Positions 10,440-22,810 of a stretch of DNA of 64,000 nucleotides are shown here, piece after piece. A program made the translations under genes and the position numbers. Source of the DNA: Massospora cicadina. Its lineage: Eukaryota; Entomophthoromycota; Entomophthoromycetes; Entomophthorales; Entomophthoraceae. The stretch covers positions 42,695 through 106,694 of the forward strand of contig JAKSZP010012135.1 in the NCBI GenBank assembly GCA_022478985.1, given 5' to 3'. Under the pieces are notes generated by a model that was not told the DNA's origin, did no database searches, and saw nothing but the letters and a program-made list of their open reading frames with translations. Position 1 is the first letter of the stretch, and the number at the start of each line of letters is the position of its first letter.

Positions 10440-13400
10440 GGGGAGGGGGAGGGAACGTGTGAAGGGGCCGTAGCCTCAATTGAACACGTGTGGAGGAAGG
10501 GGTCTAATTTGATGAACCAAACTGGGAACCAGGAGGAGACCAGCTGTCAGCGACGCAGTGGGAGGTATCCAAACATCCATGCTTGAAAGTGGTCCACCAA
10601 ATGAGACCAGAATCTGTGGACAGCTTCAGGGAGGGTGGGGGTGGAGCCTGTGATGGCATCCAAGGCAATCGTGTGGATGGTCCACATGGCGATTGCAACC
10701 ACTAAAGCATGGTGGGAGGGTGGAGGGGGAGGCCATTGATAAAGCAAACATACTATTGACAGACTGAAGGGATGTGTTTGATCCTGGCCCAGAAGACGTT
10801 GAACTTCGCGCCTTATCACTTTAGAGGTAGGACACTTCTCCAGGCGGTGGAACAGCTTTCCATACTGGCCACATACGACACAGAATGAGTGTAAAGCATT
10901 AGAGAACTCAGCTGTACGATACACCCGCCTCAGGCAGTGCCACGCATGGGAGCATATTTGGGGCTGCAACAGAGGATGGTGAGCATATTTCCAGATAGTT
11001 TTTGGGTCTCAATGGAGTATGGGATGTCCATCATGTCCAGTAGTCCACCCTGGATAGGACATGGGGTCGTGTGGGGATCACGCCTTCTTGGATGGGTAGC
11101 CCCTGTACCTCTTGTATGAACTGAGGAGAGGGGCGGCCTCTTCGGGTTGTATGTCCACTAACACGAATTCTCCACTCAGTGCTCTGAATGGAGAGGAGGA
11201 TTCGTTTGTAGTGGGTTTTGGTACCGTGAGGACCTGTGGCCGATGGGTGTGAAGCCAGGTATTTCATAAAGGAGTGGGGGTTTGATGGATTGTTGAGGCC
11301 CAAGGCGCGGGAGAAGTTGGAGCGGGCTGCGTGGGACCAGTGTTGGGAGGGGAGCGTAGGGGCGGTGACGGCTGCTACCAGGTACCCAAGATCTTGGCAG
11401 CATGGGCTCTGAAGTCGATCAGACCCATGCCTCCATGCTGATAAGGGCCAAACATGACCTCTAGCCTTACTGGTGGAGGGCGGCCTGACCAAAGCCATCC
11501 TTGCAGCAGGGCATACAAGGATTTGAAGAAGCTTGGGGAGAAGGGGATGGCGTGGGCTCTGAACCAGACTTTGGATAGGAGAATAGAGTTGGCAAGAACA
11601 ACCCTGCCAGTGAGGGTAGTAGGGTGGGCTCTGAGAGAGGCGATGCGCTTTGTCACGTTGTCTAGAATATGACTCTCCATTACTGCTTATGCATATCCGC
11701 CTGCCTCCACCCACACGCCCAGATGGTGGACTGGCCCTATGGCGGGGCGTGGCATGGAGGGGAGCACCAGTGGGGCGGTGTGGGTTGAGCTGGGAGGGCG
11801 AGGACGTGTGCAAGCAGATGGGCTGGGCTGGGAACTAGTTGCTGGGGCCCAGCAGTTCTGGGACCAACCAAGGAGGATGATTTTGGTTTTGGAAGCGTTC
11901 AGTGCCACGTTACTTACCTGGGAGTACTCCTGGATGAGAGCTTCAAGTGCGCGTGCATCTTGATTATTAGACACCCTGACCCACAATCATCTGCAAACGG
12001 CATCATCTTGACTGGGGCTTGGCCCAGCACATGGACCCCAGTGAGTTGGGCATTCACATTTCAAAGTAGTGAGTCAAGGCTGAAGTTGTATAAGAGTGGG
12101 CTAAGGGGGTCCCCTTGTCGCAAGCCCCTTTGAGGGCGGACTACTTCTGTTAGGAAGCCAGGGCCACGTACTGCCATTGTTGCAGATTCCGTGAACACCA
12201 TCACCCAGTTGATGAAGCGAGGGGGTAAGCGGAATTGATGGAGGCAGGCCCTGAGGTATTCCCAGTTTAATCTATCATAGGCCTTCTGTTGGTCCAAGAA
12301 TACAAGTGCCCTAGAGGCTGTGGACTGAAATGCATTAGCCACAGAGTGCACGTTATCCCAAATTGACCTTCTGGGTATGAAACTGAATTGTTCTGGGGAG
12401 ATGGCGGCAAATGCTATAATTCCTAAACGGTTAGCCATGATTTTTATTAAAATTTTGGTATCCATGTTAGTTAAAGAAATGGGGCGCCAGTTGGCTAAGT
12501 ATAGCTAATCCCCTTTCTTGAAGAGTGTGATGGTAAAGGCCTCTTGTCCTCCTGGTAGGAGGCGCGTTTCCAACAGGCTCTGGTTAAGATAGGCGAGCAG
12601 CAGTGGGGATATATATTTGAAGTACTTTTTGTAGAATTCATATGGAATGCCATCTGGGCCTGAGCATTTCCAGTTAGGTGCATCACAGATGGCTGTCCAT
12701 AATTTGTTCGGAGTAATCAAATTCATTATTTCCGGGTATTGAGAAATGGAGTAAATGTGGGCTCAGTTGAGAAGTTCTGCCACTTCAGCTGGCTGAATTG
12801 GATCGGATCAGTATAACTTGGAGTAATACTTCTGTGTTTTGATTGCCACTCTAGCCAGCGTATCCGCGATGGAATCATCTGATCTTCGCACCTGTGTGCA
12901 GGCCACGCTCTGGCATGGTGCAAAATTTTTTTTAAAAAAATATGCAGTGCACTTGTCACCCTTTGTGATGCATTTGGCCCTGTATTGAACACAAACCCAA
13001 TGTTTGTGTTGCCTTTTGAGCGCGTTGAGGTGGGCAGCTGCCTCTGCCCACTTCCGGCCCCATGCAGGGCTGTATCCTGTAGCTGGGATGTTGGACTCCA
13101 GGTGTGCCAACTCTGCCAGAGTGCGCGAAATGATGGCCAATGTGGCTCATGAGCATCTGGAGGAGAGGTGGCAAGAGTGGCGGATGGTATCCTCTTTGAA
13201 GGTTACCCATGTGGAGATGGGGTCCGCGCAAAACGGTGCCATGAACTCTTTTGCCAAAGTTGCAGATTCCACCCAAGTGGAAAATCCTGGTGACTCGAGT
13301 TTGGGGGGGGGCGGAGCTTGCACCAATGTGGGGCCTTGGCCACTGTGGTGGGTAGGTGGTAGGTTATTGAGACCAGTCGGTGGTCAGAGAATTCCATTTT

Positions 13401-14059
13401 TGTTGTTTTGAAGTGGAAATGTGGGGTTGGAATTTCGCCAGCATAAGGATAAGGTCAATGCGGGACATGGAACTTAATTGGCCATTGTGAATATGGGGGC
13501 GCATCATGTTTTTGAGCAGCGGGGCATGCCATGGCAGCGCATCCATTAACCCAAGGGTGGCTTTTAGAACGCGTAGTTATACATGACCCTGTGGGGCGTG
13601 GGATGAGGGAGGCCACCGGTCTGTTGGTGAGGTTAGCCAACAGTTCATATCGCCCACTAGGAAAGAATCAGGGGGTAGCGGGAGGGATTTGATCAATGAG
13701 AAAAATTCCCGACGCTTGTGTGCACCATTTGGGGCATAGATGTTGACGATTGCATAAGACACGTCGGCCCACAAGAAAGTGACAATGAGGACTTGGCCAT
13801 TGAGGAAGGTTTCTAACAATAAAAATTTTAAGAATTTGTTTCTCTGAATTAGCACCCCACAGTGCTCTGACCAAAAGGATAGGGATGGGAGGAGCATGGT
13901 TTTCCAAGCATCCTCAGAACCTCACGGACAGTGGGACTCCTGGATGGCCAGGATATCCACGGGTAAATTTTGTTGTAAAAAACTCAGTTTCCTAGCCTGG
14001 GACGGTGAGGCCTTAAGTCCAGCTATATTCAATATCCCTAAAGTGAAGGTTTCCCCCAT
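10440..14059 (-). pseudogene. LINE ORF2 (endonuclease, reverse transcriptase, Cys-rich C-terminus), copy 2
   Basis: It starts at the ATG at 14059. An N-terminal AP-type endonuclease shows GETFTLGILNIAGL, DILAIQESH (catalytic Glu), FLVGDMNCW (about 13650) and SDHRLV (about 13390). Then come RT blocks with PGPDGIPYEFYKKYF (about 12640), FIPRRSIWDN (about 12370), LRQGDPLSPLLYNFSLD (about 12090) and an intact FADD active site (11986-11997). The C-terminus has CVVCGQYGKLFHRLEKC (about 10850-10900), a zinc-binding motif like those at the ends of many LINE ORF2 proteins, then a helical tail to about 10547. Stops and frameshifts break it into at least eight pieces. It would encode about 1,150-1,200 residues if intact. 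Confidence 0.88.
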
Positions 14060-14205
14060 TGCACCTTAGGTGCGAGGGGGTGGGCACCCAGGCCCACTAG
14101 CCTCCTCTAGATCCCCATGGGCCTTCAGGGCAACGCGGGTGTTTGCAGCAACACTATTGGTATTTTTGTTAATTTTTGCAGAAAGAGTTGTTTTGGCTTT
14201 TGCCT

Positions 14206-15478
14206 TCACTTTTTGTTTCCCCGACGTTGGACAAATTTTTTGTGGTGCAGATGAGTTTGGTGCACCATCGAGTGGGGCGAATTTTTTTTTTCAGGTAGGT
14301 TGAAGGCCAAGTCAGTTTTGACTGGAGCTTGGTTGCAAAGATTGGGAGAATTTGAGTCACCCATAAGATCCTCAGATTGGGTGGCATAATCAGTATGGGC
14401 TTCCCAATCTGATTGGTTGATGGATTCCTGAGTTGCTTTCACCGCAAAGGTTTCAATGCCCTCCTGGCGTTGGGAGTGTGGGATAGCAGTGGTGGCTTTG
14501 GCCGCTTCCTTAGCCGCGGCCCTGTGGGCCTGCTTGGCCTTCTTCCACTCTTGCGGGGAGATAGGCTTTACCAGTAGGTAGCAGCCTTGTGCTCCCCACA
14601 GGAAAGCCTCTTTGGTGCTTACGGTTGGTTCATAGTGCGCCTCTCTGCTGGCCAAGGCCGCTGAGGGGTGCTCTTGGAATGTGACGCCCTCCTTGGTGGG
14701 GCATGCATGCGCCTTATGGCCAAACGCGTCACAGTGGGTGCAGATGGGGGGCGCGCTGTCCACGGTCACCTGGAAAGGGTGGGTGGTATGCCCTCTGATA
14801 TTAATAAAAGTGGAGTGCAGGATCTGGGTTAGGACCTTCACAATCTCCTCAGTTGGGGTCAGAACTGCAATGGCTTTGCCAGTGCAGAGGTGTGGCATCA
14901 GCGTAAAGCGTTGCATTTTGAAATATTGTATTTCGCCGTAAACTGCAAGATCATCCTTCAGGTGTTGCTCCAAAATGTCACGTTTTACCGTAGTAGGCAA
15001 AAAGTCAAACATGAGGAAAATTTGATTGGATTTTGTCCATCTGATGCGTTTGGTTTTGATGACCCATTGCCCTTCGGGAAGTTGATCACTACACACACCG
15101 CAGCAGCCTCATCTGCTGCCTCTTTGTTTTTGAAACCTAGGTCCAGCCAACCGCATGACATGGAGTGAGGTGCGACGTACACCGCGGTTGGGAAAAAGGT
15201 GTGCACATCCCCACAAAATTTTTCCATAAAGCTATTTGTTGGATGTCCAGAAACATGAGGACTCCATATTCCACCAACGAAAGTGGCTGGGAGTGCGGCG
15301 TGTTGATGTACTGGTTGCATCGTGATTGCCATGTGAGGATTTCTGGGGAAATAGTGACCGCCAGTTCTTTAAATTTTTTTTCTATTCCGCCGGTTTCTCT
15401 GGGGCGTTTTTGAACGTTGGAGGCCGCGGGCCTTCCACCTGCTCCTCTTACCTTACTTGCCCAACTGCTCCCTGACAT
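14206..15478 (-). pseudogene. LINE ORF1, nucleic-acid-binding protein with CCHC knuckle, copy 2
   Basis: It starts at a true ATG (15478, MSGSSWASKV). The first domain (ISPEILTWQ...TPHSQPLSLVEYGV) is followed, after frame changes around 15140, by a long open frame from 15096. This carries the block FLMFDFLPTTVKRDILEQHL, then a CCHC knuckle CTHCDAFGHKAHAC (C-x2-C-x4-H-x4-C, about 14710-14750), then a basic Lys/Ala-rich stretch (EWKKAKQAHRAAAKEAAKA) and a low-complexity tail. The family role is an RNA chaperone in the retrotransposition RNP. This is the best-preserved knuckle of the three copies. Confidence 0.87.
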
Positions 15479-15569
15479 GGGCGCAGACTAATCTCCTCTG
15501 TGAGATTATCAAACTAGATTCAGACTTGAATTGAATAGGTTGCAAAAGTGATTGCAACGAGAGAGAAAA

Positions 15570-15586
15570 GAGAAGACCATCAATAT
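15570..15586. repeat. Target-site duplication of LINE copy 2, right
   Basis: 17-bp direct repeat gagaagaccatcaatat, partner of 10283-10299, directly beside the LINE 5' end. Confidence 0.9.
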
Positions 15587-15767
15587 CAACTAGAGGTTTA
15601 GAGCCCACTTAATGGTACAGAATTCCAGAGGTTCAGCTGCTTCAGTAACCTTTGAAAAAGGTTCTCTAAGGATTAATTGAGGGATAAATTACAAAAAACA
15701 TAACAAAGGCCACTCTAACAAGGCAGAAGGCTGCTGTAGGGGCAACCACGGGCCTTACTTGGGAAAT
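15587..15767. other. Short remnant between LINE copy 2 and gypsy B
   Basis: This 181-bp stretch is what remains of the host of LINE copy 2 before the gypsy B LTR begins. No coding motif is visible. The last bases before the LTR are gaaat. Confidence 0.4.
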
Positions 15768-16451
15768 TGTTAGACAATTACAAGTCTGATTATCTAATAA
15801 AAGTGTATCAGTTTTAAATAAGGATAAAAATACAGATGAATTCGGCCAAAAGACCCTGGACAGTTCTTGGTGGAATTCCTCAAATTAAGAAACACTTCTA
15901 ACAATAATTGGGCAAACAAATTGACTTTGTGTGGTTGGAATGTACCAAATCGTCAGCCAAATTCAGGGAGCTCATTGGAGGCTCCTCCCCCAGCCTCTTC
16001 TATTTTTAGTAAAGGTTAACCCACAGAAACTGGCCCTTTTTATAGGGTCAGAGGAGGTCCAATTAAGTGCAAAAAATTTCCGGTCCATTGATTAGATCAA
16101 ATATATAAAAATTACCACATGGACTAGTCCTTCCTGCTCCCAATTCTCAATTGGTCACTTCACCCAAACAGGGCGAGTTTGAGAGATCTGATAGGGCAAC
16201 AGTTCATATTTCCTAATTAAGAATTTACTAAGTGATCCAAATTTCGAGGCTCAATGCTTTAAATAATTATTGAAATATTAAGAGAGTTCTATATTTACCC
16301 CATTGCTGCTACCAATAAAACCTATAAAAAGTCTGTTAATTGTTCCTAGTGTTTATTTTTCATAAATTGGTTTAGAAATCCCTTTAATTAAACTGCTGGA
16401 AGTTAGGTAAAAAAGGAACCAGCGAGCATTTAACCCGCCTAAAATCCAACA
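15768..16451 (+). repeat. 5' LTR of gypsy B
   Basis: 684 bp, starting TGTTAGACAATTACAAG and ending ATCCAACA. Matches 22811-23491 along its length, including tataaa near 16324 and the ending AGCGAGCATTT. A third copy of the family is the solo LTR at 24111-25121. Confidence 0.92.
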
Positions 16452-16453
16452 AG

Positions 16454-16471
16454 TGGTACTCACTACAGGGG
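16454..16471 (+). other. Primer-binding site of gypsy B
   Basis: TGGTACTCACTACAGGGG two bases after the 5' LTR. It starts TGG, as expected for pairing to the CCA end of a tRNA, and differs by one base from the sites of gypsy G (55132) and H (59677). The tRNA identity was not determined. Confidence 0.8.
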
Positions 16472-16499
16472 CACCTGTACACCACAAAAACGTTTAAAA

Positions 16500-18130
16500 A
16501 TGGAGGTTGGTAGGGTATCTAACCCTCACAACTTCCCTGCAAAAAGTAACCATAGGCTAGCCACTTTGAGAAACCAGCTAGCCAGTGCTTTATCTTGCCT
16601 CAAAAGTCTTGAGCAGCGCTCTATTCTAAAGCCCCTTTAGAGATAAGTTCATCCCAGGTGAGAGCAGTATTGCCTCCTTCCTCTTCTTTTATGAATCTTC
16701 TATGGAAGGAGCAACTGACCAACAAAAAAACCCAGTACATCCTCCATTGCTTGAGTCGTCTAGCATAAGAAATTATGGTTCCCACCATGATCAATCTCAG
16801 CACTTGGTTGGAGGTTAAACAAGCACTTATTGACTAATTTGTCTCCCAGCAGAGTTTACAACGACAAAAACAGGCCTTTATGTGCCTTAAATTGAAAGAG
16901 GGTGAATCAATCACCTCTTTTGTGCAGCAGTTCTATAGGGACGCTCAACCCCTGTTGCTTGCTAAAATGCCACCTTTTGACAACGCCATTGCTGCCATTC
17001 TGAGCGGGTTGACGTCTCACCCTTCTATAGATCAGCATCTTATCTGCAAAGTGCCACCTCTGGACCATCCAAGGTATCAAGAGGCTCTGCTGGATGTGGC
17101 AGATATGTATAACGCTAAAGCTACTTCAAGTGTTGGGTCAACTTCTCAGGTGTTGACCATTGAAAGTTATTCAACTGTAGCCCCCATTGAAAGAGGCTGT
17201 GACGATCCCTTTGGGTACCCTAACGCTGGTAACTACTCTGAGCTCAGCACCTGTGGTGCAGCTAAAACTTAATTTACCTTCACCCAGAAAACTTGATGTT
17301 CTCAATCCTGTAAATCAAAGTACATCCTCGTCAATGGGATCGCGCTTCCTGCCTCCATCTTGTCACAAGGTCATCTTTATCAGACTATGAGCCTCTCAAA
17401 GTGGTTCCAAAGCCAGTTCCTGAGCCTAAACCCCTCTCTCGGGTGCCATTTGCCCCCACTCATTATGGGTTAAATGACCAAGTCACAAATGCTAAACCGT
17501 CTGTTTCCCAAAAGCACACAGCTGCTGATCTACACAAAGCCGGCGTAGTTGACACCTCCACTTCCACAATGCTATCCCCTTCGGCATCTCCTCCTACCAA
17601 TTTGAGCTCAAAACCTGTAGCCATGGGGCAGCCCAAACCCCCTTCATCAAAGGCTAAATGTAGAGCCGTAACTATCACAGCTTCACCTCCAAAAGTTACA
17701 CAAGTAGCTGAGAGCCCCCAAACTCCTCTGCAACAAGGGAAGCTCTGACCTTAACTATCAAACAATGGAGTCATCGGTGTGCATTAAAAATCCCTCTGAC
17801 GACGAATCTGAGGGGGGTTGTGAAAATGTTGGTCACTATGTCCTAGGAGCCCCAGGTGAAGTGGAGGTACCTGACCAATTGAACCCAGATAGAGTGGATT
17901 TGGCTAGGATACCCCGCAAAACATACCTTTATCAGGTACTGAGAGGTCTAGAGGTTATCAATACCACCAGTGATGCTGAAAAGCTCATTGCCACGATGAC
18001 CCAATTCACTCAGAGTGTATATAAACTTCATTCTATCCGGGATAAATTCCCTGAAACTGCTAAACGCCTTACTTCTACACTCCAGCTGAAGGAGGTCCTT
18101 GATCTTTTTATAACTTGGGTGGAACTTTAA
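16500..18130 (+). pseudogene. gypsy B gag
   Basis: It starts at the ATG at 16500 (MEVGRVSNPHNFPAK), shortly after the primer site. The capsid-like part is clear at about 16830-17130: FVSQQSLQRQKQAFMCLKLK, then GESITSFVQQFYRDAQ, then an alternation of helices ending DVADMYNAKA. Downstream open frames 17401-17748 (Pro/Ser-rich) and 17765-18130 (acidic) are probably the gag-protease linker. Frameshifts occur near 16620, 17270 and 17750. No CCHC knuckle is visible. Confidence 0.72.
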
Positions 18131-20180
18131 CTAAAGTGGAGGTCATTGTTAATGGAGTGCGGGTAAAGGCTATTATTGACACTGGGTCCTCTGTGAACGT
18201 TGAATCATCAAAGCTTATGAGAAATTAAGCTGGCACCTGCCTCGGCTATACTAAGGTGTTTGGCACTGATGGTTCGACCAACACTTGCGCTATTTAGGCT
18301 TAATCATCTTCACCCATCCAATTTGGGAAAATCCTCCTCTCGGCCCTTTTGGTGGCCTTATTCAACAACACCTATGACTTTCTCATTGGTACCCAGTTTA
18401 TACTCGAGTATAACAGGATTATCAATATGAAGCAGGGCTATCTCTCCCAGCTTAACTATGAGGTTCCCCTGATATTAGGCCAAAATGAGATTAATAAAAA
18501 GGAATACACTTGCACAGTTGAGTATCCTTTCTCCACCTTATCCTTATGCTATATGATGGTGGGGCAGAATACCAAGATGCCTGAATCAGTGGACGCTCTT
18601 GAGGGAATTCCATTTTATGCAGCTGAATTTCAGTAAAACAGCAAGTTATGTTTAGCCTGGCCTGCCAGTTTAAGTGCCGAAGCATCCAAACGCCAAGCCC
18701 GAATGCCATTGGAACTGCTTCTGGTATGACGGTTAGGAAACCAGGAAGGGATTTCGCCAATAAGCGCCCATGAGTTATTATCATGTATAGGAACCTAGAA
18801 ATGAACCAGGTAAGCATGGCCATGGGTCCCTAAGGTTGTAGAAATATATTTGGGAGGGGTGGTTTATATTTGGACATAATAGAAACTGGAATTGAGTATT
18901 GGTAAGTTTATTGGAAAGTAAAATTATAGAAAATTGACCAACATTTTTCTTAGTGTGATGCAACTGATTAGCTAGTGTTCAATTTGGTAGTATGTCAAAG
19001 CAGGGATCAGGACCCTCAAATTTGACCTAACCCAGCGAATTTTTGGGGGAGGGGGAAAATGATTATAATTGAACCAACATCGAAGGATTTGGTGGCAGGC
19101 CAAGTCGCTATCAGTTCATCTGCAAACGCCTGAACCTAGGCTCTACTATGTTTGCATTATTTAGCATGATGGCATCTGACCCAATGGGCAACAGGAATCC
19201 CCCAGGGCTACCCCACAATGGGGAAGCCCTAATGGGTCAGAAACAGGTTTGGGATGGTTAATCCGCCTGTTCCTGGTCGCTGGGGCGTTTATTCAGCCAA
19301 ACAGGATTCCTTGAGTGACAATCCTGATTTTTGTGATGAGAGTTTTAAATTATCAGCAACAAATTTCAATGGTGATATCTGCCCATTGGGGACAAGGCCC
19401 AACAATTTTTGAGAGAAATTTAAGGTCGGCAATCATACTGCTCAATGGCTTGATGCTTTCAGCAATTTTAATTGAGAATTTATTTGTCCCCTTCCAGCTA
19501 AAAGTTACACGTCCGATGGGCTTTAATCCCATATGTTTTTGGACATTTTGGCTCAAATTTCGAGGATTCAGTGCCATTGTCTATATAGCGTCCATCCAGC
19601 TTGTGGAGATGACACTTTATCAATGATTCTGGCATAGATTTCCTCTATTTGGTGAACTAACTCTTCGGAGGTAAGTGAAGGGCTGGTGGAGGAATCTTCA
19701 GAGGGAGCGCTTCACCCAACGCTCATCTACCACATGGGCAAGATCGCCCTGTGTGATGAGGGGTACAGCTGCCCTCTTAAGACCCTTTTGTTAGGAAATG
19801 AGAAGATCGCCTGATCCACACAGAGGGGACATTCCCTTGGACTTACACTGAAGAGGTGTTGACTAAAGCGGGTGAACAAAGGGTGATCGACACCAAAATA
19901 CCCTGAAAATCCCCACAATTGCCTGCTACAATTAAGAGCATCAATGGAATCAGTCCCTTAAACCTTGAGTATTATCAGGCATCTTAGACCAAGCCTTCCA
20001 ACGTCCTATCAGTATTCTACTGGGGAATCTTACCAGTAAGGAAATGGTCATACATAAACACCTGGAGATTGGGAAAGTTCTGCTGATACCAGTTAAAGAT
20101 ATTAACCAGGTCCACAGCATCAGGTCTAAGTCAGATATGTGCCTCCCTGAGACAAATCATTATGTACATTGCCCAATGTT
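18131..20180 (+). pseudogene. gypsy B protease, interrupted by a solo LTR
   Basis: The aspartic protease active site AIIDTGSSVN is at about 18170-18200. A flap and second conserved block, FLIGTQFILEYNRIINM, lies at 18370-18425. The frame 18349-18627 then runs into the solo LTR inserted after 18627. Beyond the LTR and its duplicated CTGAA the same frame continues as EVLTKAGEQRVIDTKIP to a stop near 19910. The protease would cleave the Gag-Pol precursor. The rest, 19910-20180, is linker with no readable motif. Confidence 0.78.
18628..19847 (-). mobile_element. Solo LTR of the F family inside gypsy B
   Basis: About 1.2 kb, similar throughout to the LTRs of chromovirus F (48557-49704, 53421-54571) and in the same minus orientation. 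It is flanked by a perfect 5-bp duplication CTGAA (18623-18627 and 19848-19852), which proves insertion followed by LTR-LTR recombination. It is considerably diverged from F. Minus-strand protein blocks shared with the F LTRs are still visible: SPRECPL...AIFSFPNK near 19800, LTSEELVHQIEEIYARII near 19640 and HLNWQARLN near 18680. Confidence 0.9.
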
Positions 20181-21010
20181 CATATCTCCAAGGAGCTAAC
20201 CCCAGAAGAGCTTAATAAATCTCATAGTTTATTGGAGTCCTACAGCGACATATTCTTATAATCTGAGACCAATTATGGTCATATGAAGTGTTGGAGTCAT
20301 ACCATCAATGTTGGGGATGCTAGTCCCATCTGATCCAAAACTTATTATAAAAAGTTGAGGAGCAAAAGATGAGGACGGAGCTCAAACAGCTATTAGACGC
20401 TGGCCAACTAGTACTTTCACAAATTCTCTGGTCATGCCCTGCCCTCCTCATATAAGAGAAAAATGGCGGTTATTGAGTTGTGATGGGCTACCGCCGGCTA
20501 AACAACCTCACAAAAAAGGATAGCTATCCCATACCTCACATTGACTTTGCTCTAGCACAGCTCTCTGGATCTAAGTTCATTTCAGCCATGGACTTAGCTA
20601 GCGGCTTGGCAGATGTACCTCTCTCCCCAAGATCAAGAGAAATGGCTCTAATTTGAAGCGAAAGTCTAATCCAACCCACTCAATTACCTCAGGGGTTGTT
20701 TAATGCTCTTTTAACTTTCCAGCGAGCTATGGATCACATCATGTAGGACCTCAAGTTAAGTTGTATCATTGTCTATTTTGATGAAATTACGGTGTTTTCT
20801 AAGACCTTTAATGACCATATTGCTCACCTTAAAGAAGTTTTTCAGCGCTTACATCAGTCTAACCTTAAATTAAAAACCTCCAAGTGCACATTTTTCCAGA
20901 AAAGTTAGATTTCATTGGACACGCCATCTCACAGGATGGGATTAACCCCTCCAAGACAAGGTTGATGCTATAAAAATGCTTCTCCCAAAAACCTTAGCAA
21001 TATCCAGGTA
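20181..21010 (+). pseudogene. gypsy B reverse transcriptase
   Basis: Pre-RT linker ELTPEELNKSHSLLESYSDI (about 20190-20250), then the RT fingers and palm VMGYRRLNNLTKKDSYPIPH, SGSKFISAMDLASG (first catalytic Asp, about 20590), LPQGLFNALLTFQRAMD (about 20690) and the active site YFDE in place of YxDD (about 20775). The thumb block FNDHIAHLKEVFQRLHQSNL follows. The altered active site, together with internal stops, means it is inactive. Confidence 0.85.
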
Positions 21011-21600
21011 TTCTTGGGTATGATGAGGTATAACCACAAATTTATCCCCAAGTTTGCTCAGCTGAGTGAGATTCTTGCACGGCTACTGGCGAAGAACGTC
21101 ACTTTCCATTAGGGAGAAGAACAAAAGGTCACTAGGAGATGCTAAAGCAGTTGTTAAAAAGCACCCTATACTGCACCATCCTGATTATAATAAACCTTTC
21201 CTTTTGTTTACTGATGCCTCTGACTATGCTGTTGGGGAAATTCTGACGCAATTGGATCATAATGGCGTGGAACACCATGTCTCCTATTTTACAAAACGTT
21301 ATCCAAGGCTGAACTCAATTACAGTGTCACAGAAAAAGAGTGCCTTGCAATCCTAATGGCTATAAATTTTACCGTCCTTTTATATATGGAACTTTCTTCA
21401 CTGTGGTCACTGAACACGCCTCCCTGAAATGGTTACAAAATATGAAGGATCCCACTGGGCGGTTGTCTCGCTGAGCTTTAAAGATCCAACACTACTATGT
21501 GAAGATTGAGCACCAAGCTGGAACCCGTCATATGAACGTTGATGGCTTAACTCGGCCGCCTATCCTTCAACTGGATAATAGTGAATCTGAGAGGCTGCAT
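21011..21600 (+). pseudogene. gypsy B RNase H
   Basis: LLFTDASDYAVGEILTQLD (about 21205-21260, first catalytic Asp), FTVVTEHASLKWLQ (about 21390-21440), DPTGRLSR, then HQAGTRHMNVDGLTRPP (about 21510-21560), the standard end of Ty3 RNase H domains. The open frame starting at 21499 continues into the integrase linker. It would degrade the RNA of the RNA-DNA hybrid in the particle. Confidence 0.85.
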
Positions 21601-22800
21601 GAAATCCTTATGACCCCTGACGCCTGGGATGATGAGGATGAACCCATCCGAAAAATGTTAGCCCAACACTCCTGCAACACCAAGGTGGAAAGCGGGAAGT
21701 TGTATATGAAAATAGGGGTGAATTGGTTGCCAAATCTCAGACCTTCAGAGCGAGTTCCCGTGATCATGGAGGTCCATTATATGCTGGGGCACATTGGAGT
21801 GCGTAAAACCTATGAGTGGGTGAAGAATCAATATTATTAGGAGGGAATATGGAGTCCATCATCAAAGTGTTGGATGCCTGCCTGATCTTTAAGAAGCAAT
21901 CCAGCTACAAACCCAAGTATGAATACCAACCCACAACGCCTCAACAGCCGTTTCATACTATAAGCTTGGATGTCATAGGCCCACTACCTCAGATTACCAG
22001 TGAGAATCGCTAAATCCTGGTAGGCATTGATCACTTCACCAAATGGGTTGAAGTGGTTTCCCTTCCTGCCCAGACTGCAAAAGCTACTGCCACCTTCCTC
22101 CATCAACATATTTTCACCAGGCATGGTTGTCCCCAGGTCCTACTGTGCGACTTTGGGAAGAGTTTTAATGTGTGAGTGGTAAAGTTATTGACCACTTCTA
22201 TTGGGACGCAGCAACTTTTCTCAGCCCCCTACAATCCCTCCATGAATGGTACTGTGGAAAGAGAAAATGGAACCCTGGATTCATATTACAAAAGATGACC
22301 AGCTCAGAACCCCTAAACTGGGATCAATTCTTACCTAGTGCCTTCATGCCCTACCATATCAGCTACCATTAAACAGCTTAAAATGTCTCCCTTCTATGTA
22401 TTATATGGTCAGGAACCAGGATTACCAGCTAAGCTAGCAAAAGAAGTCTTCTCTGGTAGGACAGATGATACTAATAAAGCCCTGAAAAGAATTGTCACAA
22501 TGCATTATCAGATGCAGTCCAATGCCATGATTAACTTAGCTAAAATGGTAACAAAAGAAGGGGTAGCTGCAAACAAGCATAGAAAGCCCCTCCTTTCCTT
22601 TCAAGTGTTAGACTTGGTATTATATTACCACAACTTTATCAATTCCAAAAATAAAAAGCTTGGATCTATTTGGGAAGGCCCTTTTGTAGTCACTTATAAG
22701 CTAGAGGAGGAGTACTTCATTAAGTCCCTTGCTACCAGAGTTACAATAAACCGAGTCCATGGTCAGTTCTTGCGCCCTTATTCTCTCCCCAAAATTCTTG
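21601..22800 (+). pseudogene. gypsy B integrase
   Basis: An N-terminal His block with MLGHIGVRKTYEWV (about 21780-21825) precedes the catalytic core: FHTISLDVIGPLPQ (first Asp, about 21950), LLCDFGKSFN (second Asp, about 22145) and NGTVERENGTLDS (Glu, about 22240-22280). The C-terminal domain is the open frame from 22338: PFYVLYGQEPGLPAKLAKE, FQVLDLVLYYHNF, SIWEGPFVVTYKLEEEYF, INRVHGQFLRPYSL. No chromodomain is visible; the protein ends at the purine tract. Confidence 0.85.
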
Positions 22801-22810
22801 AAGGGGGTAA
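22798..22810 (+). other. Polypurine tract of gypsy B
   Basis: TTGAAGGGGGTAA lies directly before the 3' LTR (TGTCAG). Its position and purine content fit the plus-strand primer of a Ty3 element. Confidence 0.75.

Larger units (their letters stand above)
10300..15569 (-). mobile_element. LINE copy 2, full length, with target duplication
   Basis: Complete minus-strand non-LTR element of about 5.27 kb. The 3' end at 10300 has an AT-rich (TTTAA) tail beside the conserved core with GTGTCCATCCCATGG in minus sense. The 5' end at 15569 has the CTTTTCTCTCTCG run and hairpin. It is flanked by a 17-bp target duplication: gagaagcccatcaatat (10283-10299) and gagaagaccatcaatat (15570-15586), one mismatch. 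Two ORFs are recognisable, both broken. It sits in a minus-strand gypsy remnant. Confidence 0.92.

Noticed and set aside
10937..11838. Plus-strand open frames (Gly/Arg-rich) across LINE copy 2
   Set aside because: They are antisense to ORF2, which carries clear RT and zinc motifs on the minus strand.
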